From JAQVWU01 sp964628455 (GTDB taxonomy: Bacteria; Bacillota; Clostridia; Oscillospirales; CAG-272), in contig CAZVPD010000209.1 in assembly GCA_964628455.1 (NCBI GenBank), positions 1-5,520 of the forward strand: 5,520 nt of DNA, in the 5' to 3' direction. Positions 1 through 5,520 of this stretch are shown one piece after another (the first letter of the stretch is position 1; the number at the start of each line of letters is the position of its first letter). The notes beneath the pieces were generated by a model. That model saw nothing but the letters and a program-made list of their open reading frames with translations. It did no database searches and was not told where the DNA came from. Made by a program: the position numbers and the translations under genes.

Positions 1-1890
1 GGCAGGGGGCTCAGGCTGCTTGACCTGAAGCGAGGCACCGAATGGAGGCTCGACGAGGATACTTCGATGTGGGGCGCTCAGGTGGTCGGCGATTATCCCG
101 GTCCGGAAGCCGGTCAAATGAAAAGGCTGGAACCCGTGCGGGCGACGGTCACAGGCGAGGTCCTGACGCTTACCTGCACGGCAGGAGGCGAACGAATTGT
201 TTTTCATTATTCGCTGCTTGAGGACGGCGTCAAAGTCCGTCTTGCCGTTCCGGACAGCGATGAGATCAAAGCCGTTTCCATGCCCGGCGCGTTTCTGCCG
301 GCAGGCGAAGGGATGAAGCTGCTGCTGCCGGTCNNNNNNNNNNTGGTCACCGACACCAACACCGGCAAGCCGCGCGTCAACCTGCGCCTGCCGGTCATGC
401 AGGGCATGCTCTGGGACGGCCGGGGGCAGGAATTCCGAAACAACTGCCGGAGCGGACAGCACACGGGTTTTTCCATGATGATGTACGGCATCCTCGGCGA
501 AAGCGGCGGGCTTACGGCCGCTGCGGAAACCGCGGAGGACTGCATATGGCAGTACGGGAAAGACGCAGACGGTTTCGGCGTTCAGAACATACAGGACAGT
601 TCGATCGGGTCGATGCGCTATGAACGCGAACTTCGCTTTTATTTTACGGATCCGGGTATTGTGCCCATTGCGAAGCGCTACCGCGCGCGGGTGAGGGAAA
701 GGGGACGCTTCGCGTCCTGGGAGGAGAAGATCGCGGAACGCCCGAACCTGGAACGGCTTTTCGGCTCGCTGATGTGTTTTGTCGGATACTGCCGGGACGA
801 CCTCGATTATGCGGCTGAATGCAGAAAACTCAGGGATTACGGATTTGACCGCGCCCTTGTGTATCCCGTTTCTTTCAGCTGCTTCGGCAAAGACTTCAGG
901 ATGGGCGGGCTGCCTCCGATCGGCCTCAGCCGCGAAGAAATCGGAAGGATCAGAGACATCGGCTATGACGTCAGCCCCTGGACCTGGATCACAGAAGCGG
1001 CCGGCACGCCGGAGAATGCCGGTATACACCGCCTTGACCGGGACGGAAACAAAATATTCGCCTGGCAGATCGATAACTTTACATGGTACAAAACCTGCGC
1101 GCCCGAGATGTTCCGCTTTGAGGAAAAGGCCGCGGCGGGTGAATTCGACCATATGACCTGGGACCATTTCGACGTGCTGACCTGCGCCGCGGTCAGCGAG
1201 TGTTATGCCTCGGACCACGCCGCGCATCAGGGCAGGCCCATGTCCCGCGGGGAGACGCTGGCGTGGCTGAGAAAGACGCTGACCGCGGGCAAAGGCAAAG
1301 GGGAGAAGTCCCGTGCCGTAAGTTCCGAGAACTTCAATGACCTGTTCGGCATGGAATACGACATAGGCTCGGTCAAGGCCTGGCCGCTTTTCGGCCTGAA
1401 GGCTTTCCGACCGGTGCCGCTGACAGGGCTTGTCTATCATGACAGCATCATCCATTCCTGGTGGGAGGTGCATAACTACAACGCTTCCCACTTCAGCCGC
1501 AGCGTCGGTCCGGATCTTTATGAATACGGCGGAGGACGCGCGGACCTGATGTCCTCCATGGACGCGCTCTACGGCTGTCCGCCCGATGTTTTTCCCTTCG
1601 GAGCGCAATACGGATGGACGGGAAGGGGCAGCGAAACATTCGTCTACCGGTCCCGTTTTGAGGACCCTGCGACGCAATACGCCTTGTCCAGAGCGCTGCC
1701 CGTCGCGCGTCTGCACCGCAGGACCGGCAAAGCGGAGATGACCGGCTTCGAGATCCTTTCGGAAGACGGGCAGGTGCAGCGCACGGCGTTTGCCGGCGGT
1801 ACGGAGATCACCGCCAACCTGGGCACCGGCCGTCGCACGGATATCCGAGGCATAAAACCGATCGGGGGACAGAGCTGGAGAGAGAACTGA
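1..1890 (+). CDS. Putative glycoside hydrolase with a TIM-barrel core (5' end missing)
   Basis: The frame is open from base 1 to a TGA at 1888-1890, so the start lies upstream; the ATG at 67 is internal because residues 1-22 already read as ordinary protein. About 629 residues are visible. Residues 1 to about 240 are beta-rich, as in N-terminal sandwich domains of retaining glycosidases. Residues about 250-555 look like a (beta/alpha)8 barrel rich in aromatic and acidic strand ends: SPWTWITE (325-332), TWDHFDV (386-392), SSENFND (441-447) and HSWWEVHNYN (485-494). D391 and E443 are my candidate nucleophile and acid/base. Residues about 565-629 resemble the small C-terminal beta domain of glycosidases (VQRTAFAGGTEITANLG). 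A GH101-like, clan GH-D-like or DUF6259-type family is possible, but I cannot assign one. The substrate is unknown. An N-run interrupts the gene at residues 112-115, with the same frame on both sides. The gene lies 51 bp upstream of the DUF4180 gene, probably co-transcribed. The glycosidase call is inference from domain layout and motifs; the reading frame itself is secure. Confidence 0.72.
   Translation, partial: GRGLRLLDLKRGTEWRLDEDTSMWGAQVVGDYPGPEAGQMKRLEPVRATVTGEVLTLTCTAGGERIVFHYSLLEDGVKVRLAVPDSDEIKAVSMPGAFLPAGEGMKLLLPVXXXXVTDTNTGKPRVNLRLPVMQGMLWDGRGQEFRNNCRSGQHTGFSMMMYGILGESGGLTAAAETAEDCIWQYGKDADGFGVQNIQDSSIGSMRYERELRFYFTDPGIVPIAKRYRARVRERGRFASWEEKIAERPNLERLFGSLMCFVGYCRDDLDYAAECRKLRDYGFDRALVYPVSFSCFGKDFRMGGLPPIGLSREEIGRIRDIGYDVSPWTWITEAAGTPENAGIHRLDRDGNKIFAWQIDNFTWYKTCAPEMFRFEEKAAAGEFDHMTWDHFDVLTCAAVSECYASDHAAHQGRPMSRGETLAWLRKTLTAGKGKGEKSRAVSSENFNDLFGMEYDIGSVKAWPLFGLKAFRPVPLTGLVYHDSIIHSWWEVHNYNASHFSRSVGPDLYEYGGGRADLMSSMDALYGCPPDVFPFGAQYGWTGRGSETFVYRSRFEDPATQYALSRALPVARLHRRTGKAEMTGFEILSEDGQVQRTAFAGGTEITANLGTGRRTDIRGIKPIGGQSWREN
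334..343. other. Assembly gap (10 N)
   Basis: Exactly ten undetermined bases lie inside the hydrolase gene. A round number of N is typical of a scaffolder placeholder, so the true length is unknown. Ten N plus the following TG fill four codons, so the same reading frame continues on both sides. The text just before the gap (LLLPV) is nearly repeated 16 residues after it (LRLPVMQG), so the join may be imperfect. Confidence 0.97.
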
Positions 1891-1941
1891 CAGGCTGAAT
1901 TCAGGACGGAGAACGCAGGGAAGGCAGGTTTTCCACACGAT

Positions 1942-2310
1942 ATGAAAACAACGGTCATCGGAGAGGGCGGTGAAAAAGTCCTGCTGGCCGAAAGCGATGA
2001 AATCATCATCGCGGACGTCCGGTCGGCGCTCGATTTTATAACAGAGGTGTTTTACGGGACCGGATGCAGCAGAATCGCCCTCAACAAGGAAGCTGTCTGC
2101 GAGGATTTTTTTATCCTGAGCACGCGCCTCGCAGGAGATATCCTGCAGAAGTTCGTCAATTACCGGGTCAAGTTTGCGATATACGGTGATTTCGGCCGGT
2201 ATACAAGCAAACCGCTGAAGGATTTTATTTACGAGAGCAACAGCGGCAGCGATATTTTTTTCACTGCTTCGAAAGAAGAAGCTGCGGAGATGTTATTGTC
2301 CGCAAAATAA
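1942..2310 (+). CDS. DUF4180 domain-containing protein
   Basis: This is a complete 122-residue protein of unknown function. It matches what I know of the DUF4180 family over its full length: a short N-terminal beta segment (1-24), the DVRSALDFI helix (25-33), a CSRIALNKE strand (42-50), EDFFILSTRLAGDILQKF (54-71), the hallmark VNYRVKFAIYGDFGRYTS (72-89), LKDFIYESNSG (92-102) and a C-terminal IFFTASKEEAAEML (105-118). There is no signal peptide or membrane segment, so it should be cytoplasmic. ATG at 1942 is the only plausible start between the upstream TGA and the conserved domain. The nearest purine-rich site (AGG at 1926-1928) is about 13 bases away, so initiation looks weak or relies on coupling to the upstream gene. 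It follows the hydrolase by 51 bp with no terminator seen between them and is followed by a terminator at about 2360. The mixed helix-strand pattern could be STAS-like, which is a guess. The family call is firm; the role is unknown. Confidence 0.92.
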   Translation: MKTTVIGEGGEKVLLAESDEIIIADVRSALDFITEVFYGTGCSRIALNKEAVCEDFFILSTRLAGDILQKFVNYRVKFAIYGDFGRYTSKPLKDFIYESNSGSDIFFTASKEEAAEMLLSAK

Positions 2311-2359
2311 ATTCCATTCGCATTTTATCCGGATTTTAAAGCAACCGTCTCGCTTTACC

Positions 2360-2382
2360 AAAGCAGAGAAGGCTGCTTTTTT
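2360..2382 (+). terminator. Rho-independent terminator after the DUF4180 gene
   Basis: A 7-bp perfect stem, AAAGCAG (2360-2366) with CTGCTTT (2373-2379), closes a 6-nt loop and runs into six T (2377-2382). It starts 50 bp after the DUF4180 stop codon and lies upstream of the promoter at 2423, so it should separate the two transcription units. It is nested inside a longer imperfect stem, described in the findings. Confidence 0.8.
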
Positions 2383-2422
2383 ATAAGCGAAAACGGCACA
2401 AGCCGTATATTGAATATTTTTA

Positions 2423-2451
2423 TTGACAATAATTACCCCCTGTATTATAAT
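2423..2451 (+). promoter_or_regulatory. Consensus SigA/sigma70-type promoter for the lipoprotein pair
   Basis: TTGACA at 2423-2428 and TATAAT at 2446-2451 both match the consensus in all six bases and are separated by the optimal 17 bp. The sequence upstream (about 2406-2422) is very AT-rich and could act as an UP element. Transcription should begin near 2457-2460, giving a leader of about 100 nt before the ATG at 2560. A perfect promoter in an otherwise GC-rich region suggests strong expression, usual for binding proteins, and such a promoter may need a repressor for control. Confidence 0.88.
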
Positions 2452-2460
2452 TCTTATTGT
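2426..2460. repeat. Inverted repeat flanking the -10 box
   Basis: ACAATAA at 2426-2432 and its exact reverse complement TTATTGT at 2454-2460 are 7-bp arms separated by 21 bp. They overlap the end of the -35 box and the predicted start site. An AATTA/TAATT pair lies just inside the arms (2431-2435 and 2448-2452). The arrangement could hold two operator half-sites, but the region is AT-rich and chance is possible. Confidence 0.4.
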
Positions 2461-2471
2461 GGTTACATTCT

Positions 2472-2484
2472 ATAAACAGTTTAT
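2472..2484. promoter_or_regulatory. Possible operator: 13-bp palindrome in the leader
   Basis: ATAAAC (2472-2477), a central A, and GTTTAT (2479-2484) form a perfect 6-1-6 dyad. It sits about 13-25 bases after the predicted transcription start, a common position for a repressor roadblock site. Only the sequence symmetry supports it; no regulator gene is visible in the window. Confidence 0.4.
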
Positions 2485-2546
2485 CAATAAATGCAGCCTT
2501 TAAAGATTCCGGACCGATCATCCCATCACAACGATACAGAACCGTG

Positions 2547-2552
2547 AAAGGA
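2547..2552 (+). promoter_or_regulatory. Ribosome binding site of the first lipoprotein gene
   Basis: AAAGGA lies 7 bases before the ATG at 2560. It supports this start, which is also the one that gives an intact lipoprotein signal peptide. Confidence 0.8.
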
Positions 2553-2559
2553 ACGAACA

Positions 2560-4041
2560 ATGAAAAACCGGACGCTTTCCGCATTGACCTTGATATTTTT
2601 GTTTGCGGCGCTTGGTCTTGTTTTTATCTCATGCGGCGAAAACAAAGAGACGATACCCGCTTCCACAGAAACGGAACCGGCCGGTTCCGAAGAGACGGCT
2701 TCCGGTATGCCGGAACCCGATGTTCCCGCCTCCGATTTTGAGGGATACGCTTTCCGCATCATGGCGCGCGGCACCGAACATGAAAAATTCACGGCGATCG
2801 ACATCGTCTCCGAAGGAGTGACGGGCGAGCCGGTCAACGACGCGGTCTATGAGCGCAACCTGAGGATTTCGGAGAATTTCAACGCCGCGGTCACCAATGT
2901 GCCCGTTCATTTTCCCGCTGTTACCATTAAAAAACTTATTCTGGCCGGAGACGATTCCGCCGACCTGATCACCGATTCACTCGGCGAACTTTCGTCGCTG
3001 CTGACCGCGAATCACCTGATCGATTTCGGACAGCTCGGGCATATCGATTTCGACAAACCCTGGTGGGACGGCAACCTGACCCGCGGCCTGTCTGTTTTAA
3101 ACAAGATCTACATGATGACCGGTGATATTTCGGTCATGGACAATACCGGGACTTGGGTCATCGGCTTCAACAAGGACATGAACGCGGAATACAATGCGGA
3201 GTCGCCCTATGACCTGGTCCGTTCGGGCGGATGGACCTACGACGCGATGCTCGGGATGATGAAGCCGATCCCCGCCGACCTTGACGGCAACGGCCAGCAG
3301 GATGACTTTGACCAGTATGCGTTTGTCAGCGAATCCTACAACACCTACGCGCTGCTGGTCGGTTCGGGCGTGACGGTCACCTCGAAGGATGAAAACGACC
3401 TCCCGTATCTGTCCGTATACGGGGACAACACGCTGTCCGCGCTTGAAAAAATATTCGATCTGATGCTCGATCGCAATATGACGCTGCTGAACATCAACGT
3501 GAAGGGCACATACAATCACGTGTTCGACGAATGCATCAACAAAAACTTCGGGGAGGGGAGGTCCCTGTTCTGGATGGGCAGCATGAAGGTGGTCGAGATC
3601 CTGCGCGGATACGACGTGAATTTCGGCCTGCTTCCCACCCCCAAGCTGAGCGAGGAACAGCAGGATTATTACAATAGCTACAGCACCTACAACTGTACGG
3701 CCTATTCCGTGCCCATTACCAATACGAACCTTGATAGGACGGGCATTCTGACCGAAGCGATGGCGGCGTATTCCATGGACACGCTGACGCCGGCTTATTA
3801 CGAGATCACGCTGAAGGGCAAATCTCTCCGGGACACCGATTCGGAAGCCATGCTCGATCTGGTCTTCGCGTCCCGCCTGTATGACCTCGGCGCGGTATTC
3901 GACTGGGGCGGATTTATCAACACCTTCATGGATATGACGGCACGCGAGAAACGCGACTTTGCTTCCGAGTATGCGAAATCGGAACCCAAAGCGCTGGCGG
4001 CCATCGACAAATTCATCGCTTCGCTCGAAGCGGCCGGATGA
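2560..4041 (+). CDS. Extracellular solute-binding lipoprotein, paralogue 1
   Basis: This is a complete 493-residue protein. It begins with a lipoprotein signal peptide: basic MKNR, a hydrophobic stretch at 5-24 and the lipobox FISC with C25 as the expected lipidated residue (F at -3 is a little unusual). Residues about 27-59 form a Ser/Thr/Pro/Glu-rich tether, followed by a binding-protein fold. Landmarks are NDAVYERN (93-100), PWWD (167-170), TGDISVMD (187-194), a calcium-loop-like D240-x-D-G-N-x-x-x-D248-D-x-D251, DFDQY-type sequence after it, and DSEAMLD (427-433). Length and layout fit ABC-importer substrate-binding proteins of Clostridia, so it should sit on the outer face of the membrane and bind a sugar or oligosaccharide; the ligand is unknown. 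It is the first gene after the consensus promoter and is followed 19 bp later by its paralogue, with which it shares all these landmarks. No permease is visible in the window. The lipoprotein and family calls are strong; transport is inferred. Confidence 0.88.
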   Translation: MKNRTLSALTLIFLFAALGLVFISCGENKETIPASTETEPAGSEETASGMPEPDVPASDFEGYAFRIMARGTEHEKFTAIDIVSEGVTGEPVNDAVYERNLRISENFNAAVTNVPVHFPAVTIKKLILAGDDSADLITDSLGELSSLLTANHLIDFGQLGHIDFDKPWWDGNLTRGLSVLNKIYMMTGDISVMDNTGTWVIGFNKDMNAEYNAESPYDLVRSGGWTYDAMLGMMKPIPADLDGNGQQDDFDQYAFVSESYNTYALLVGSGVTVTSKDENDLPYLSVYGDNTLSALEKIFDLMLDRNMTLLNINVKGTYNHVFDECINKNFGEGRSLFWMGSMKVVEILRGYDVNFGLLPTPKLSEEQQDYYNSYSTYNCTAYSVPITNTNLDRTGILTEAMAAYSMDTLTPAYYEITLKGKSLRDTDSEAMLDLVFASRLYDLGAVFDWGGFINTFMDMTAREKRDFASEYAKSEPKALAAIDKFIASLEAAG

Positions 4042-4049
4042 AAAGGGAC

Positions 4050-4054
4050 GGAGG
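4050..4054 (+). promoter_or_regulatory. Ribosome binding site of the second lipoprotein gene
   Basis: GGAGG lies 6 bases before the ATG at 4061, inside the 19-bp gap after the preceding stop codon. It fixes the start and shows independent translation of the second gene in a shared transcript. Confidence 0.88.
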
Positions 4055-4060
4055 GACACT

Positions 4061-5520
4061 ATGAAAAGTATATCAAAAGGCAGCTTCTTAAAGTATATGT
4101 CCGCTGCCATTCTTGCATTTGTGACGGTTCTCGCTGCTGCATGCGCGGAAAAGGGAGCCGTAGCCCCCTCCGAAACGCTGCAGAAAGCCGTGACCGAAAT
4201 AACCGAAAGCGAGACGCAGCTCGAACCGGACCTTCCGCAGGTCACGTATGACGGCGCTGCCTTCACTTTTCTGGTCACCGACACCGGATATTTCGGAACG
4301 ACGGATATACTGGCCGAAAAAATGGACGGGGAACCGCTCAACGACGCGATTTACGAGCGAAACAGCATCATCGAGGAACAATACGGCATAACGATCGGCG
4401 AAGTGCGGACGGACGACGTTCCCGGCGCCGCGAAGAAGGCGGTTTCGGCAGGGGAGGACAGCTATGACGCGGTCTTCTCGCAGAGGACGGTCGCCGCGCT
4501 CGCGTCCTCCGGTTATCTCATGGATTTCAAAGAGATCCCGTACATCGACGTCACCATGCCCTGGTGGGACGCCAACATCTTCGAGGGATACGCCATCGGA
4601 GGGAAATCGTATTTTGCCACGGGGGATATCAGCCTGATGGACGACGACTGCACGCTGCTGATCGTATTCAATAAATTCCTGACCGGTCATTACGGCCTGG
4701 ACAGCCCTTATGAGCTGGTCGGCGAAAACAAATGGACCGTCGACGTTTTCGGAGAGATGAGCAAAGCCGTTTACGCCGACGTCAACGGCAACAGCCTCTG
4801 CGACCAGGACGACGTTTACGGCGTCAGCCTCGCTTACGACCATATCAACTATTATTACCTCGGCTGCGGGCTCCGCTTCACTTCCGTCCCCGAAGCGGAT
4901 AAAATTCCCGAAGTCATGCCTCTCGGCGACCGTTCGGTCGGCGCGTTTGAAAAACTCACGGATATTTTCACGGATGAACAGAGCAGCTATTTTATCAACA
5001 AACTCAAAACCGACATGATCCCGCACACCTACAGCAGGATCCAGTTTACGCAGGACCTGTATCTCTTTACCATTGCGGAACCGCTGATATTCACGGAATT
5101 CCGCGATATGGAGCACGATTTCGGCTTTCTGCCGATGCCGGCGTATGACGAAGATCAGGGCGCCTATTACACGCCGTATGACACCGCGGTGACTTCGATG
5201 GTTGTCCCCGTCACCGTTTCCGACACCGAACGCTGCGGTATCATCCTCGAGGCGATGGCCGCGCAGTCGCGGGCGACGGTGAAGGACGTCTACTACGACA
5301 CGCTGCTCAAGCGCAAGTATTCGCGCGACGACGAATCCGAAGCCATGCTCGATATCGTCATGAGCACACGGACCTATGACCTGATGTTCATCTTCTCCTG
5401 GGGGGATATGGGCGGAGTGATGACAAACCTGCTTCAGACCGGGTCGCGTGACCTCGCTTCAAAATACGAGGCAGTCACCGAAAAAACACAGGCGGCGATC
5501 ATTAAAACATTTGAAGAATA
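4061..5520 (+). CDS. Extracellular solute-binding lipoprotein, paralogue 2 (stop codon at window edge)
   Basis: The frame is open from ATG 4061 to the window end, giving 486 residues plus an incomplete codon TA. If the next base is A or G the gene ends here, which fits the 493-residue length of its neighbour and the similar C-terminus. The signal peptide has a basic start (K2, K6, K11), a hydrophobic core (about 13-27) and a lipobox AAAC with C28. A Thr/Glu/Pro-rich tether follows to about residue 58. Shared landmarks with paralogue 1 are NDAIYERN (94-101), PWWD (167-170), TGDISLMD (187-194), SPYELV, a calcium-loop-like D240-x-N-G-N-x-x-x-D248-x-D-D251, DFGFLPMP, and SEAMLD (426-431). It is probably anchored outside the membrane as a substrate-binding component, with a different ligand or affinity because sequence between the motifs has diverged greatly. 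It has an unpaired-looking cysteine (C247) inside the loop motif. It is likely co-transcribed with paralogue 1. The ligand is unknown and no transporter membrane gene is in view. Confidence 0.88.
   Translation, partial: MKSISKGSFLKYMSAAILAFVTVLAAACAEKGAVAPSETLQKAVTEITESETQLEPDLPQVTYDGAAFTFLVTDTGYFGTTDILAEKMDGEPLNDAIYERNSIIEEQYGITIGEVRTDDVPGAAKKAVSAGEDSYDAVFSQRTVAALASSGYLMDFKEIPYIDVTMPWWDANIFEGYAIGGKSYFATGDISLMDDDCTLLIVFNKFLTGHYGLDSPYELVGENKWTVDVFGEMSKAVYADVNGNSLCDQDDVYGVSLAYDHINYYYLGCGLRFTSVPEADKIPEVMPLGDRSVGAFEKLTDIFTDEQSSYFINKLKTDMIPHTYSRIQFTQDLYLFTIAEPLIFTEFRDMEHDFGFLPMPAYDEDQGAYYTPYDTAVTSMVVPVTVSDTERCGIILEAMAAQSRATVKDVYYDTLLKRKYSRDDESEAMLDIVMSTRTYDLMFIFSWGDMGGVMTNLLQTGSRDLASKYEAVTEKTQAAIIKTFEE

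Noticed and set aside
67..69. ATG at 67 as the start of the hydrolase
   Set aside because: The same frame is open and protein-like back to base 1, and no Shine-Dalgarno site precedes it at a useful distance; the residues before it fit a continuing domain.
344..357. 14-bp exact match just after the gap to 4272-4285 in the second lipoprotein gene (both encode VTDT)
   Set aside because: The match stops abruptly on both sides and consists of common codons in this genome. It is too short to show that the gap was joined through this sequence.
779..1156. 125-codon open frame on the plus strand inside the hydrolase gene
   Set aside because: It lies in another frame within a well-supported gene, with low-complexity content and no separate ribosome binding site.
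2457..2741. 94-codon open frame starting with TTG at the promoter
   Set aside because: It would start at the predicted transcription start with no leader and overlaps the signal-peptide region of the lipoprotein gene out of frame.
3097..4341. 414-codon open frame on the minus strand
   Set aside because: It runs antisense to the first lipoprotein gene, crosses the gene boundary into the second, and its Val/Arg/His-rich translation shows no domain. It is a GC-bias shadow.
4088..5116. 342-codon open frame on the minus strand
   Set aside because: It is antisense to the second lipoprotein, whose signal peptide, ribosome binding site and paralogy are clear. The translation has no recognisable motif.

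Overview
The window looks like a fragment of an uncultured, fairly GC-rich Gram-positive gut or rumen-type bacterium, most likely a Clostridia-class Firmicute. The lineage is inferred from two signal-peptidase-II-type lipoproteins of the solute-binding-protein kind, a DUF4180 protein, SigA-consensus promoter elements and strong Shine-Dalgarno sites. A run of exactly ten N bases at 334-343 shows that this is a scaffolded draft assembly. All four genes lie on the plus strand.

Layout: (1) 1-1890 is the 3' part of a large glycoside-hydrolase-like gene. It has a beta-rich N-terminal part interrupted by the assembly gap, a probable (beta/alpha)8 barrel and a small C-terminal beta domain; its start lies upstream of the window. 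(2) 1942-2310 is a complete small gene for a DUF4180 protein, 51 bp downstream. (3) 2311-2559 is an AT-rich intergenic region holding a rho-independent terminator, a perfect-consensus promoter (TTGACA, 17 bp, TATAAT), two inverted repeats that could be operators and a leader of roughly 100 nt. (4) 2560-4041 and 4061 to the window end are two tandem, diverged paralogous lipoproteins related to extracellular solute-binding proteins. They are 19 bp apart, each has a good ribosome binding site, and they probably form one operon. The second gene most likely ends in a stop codon that straddles the window edge (the last two bases are TA).

Working together (inference): the hydrolase and the two binding lipoproteins fit a carbohydrate-utilisation locus in which lipoproteins tethered outside the membrane capture sugars for an ABC importer. 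No permease, ATPase or regulator is present in the window, so the transport role and the substrate cannot be fixed. The terminator and promoter split the region into two transcription units: hydrolase plus DUF4180, then the two lipoproteins. I see no clearly new defence, mobile or RNA-guided system. The best leads are the unassigned hydrolase family, the paired lipoproteins with a shared calcium-loop-like motif at the same residue number, and the promoter architecture.
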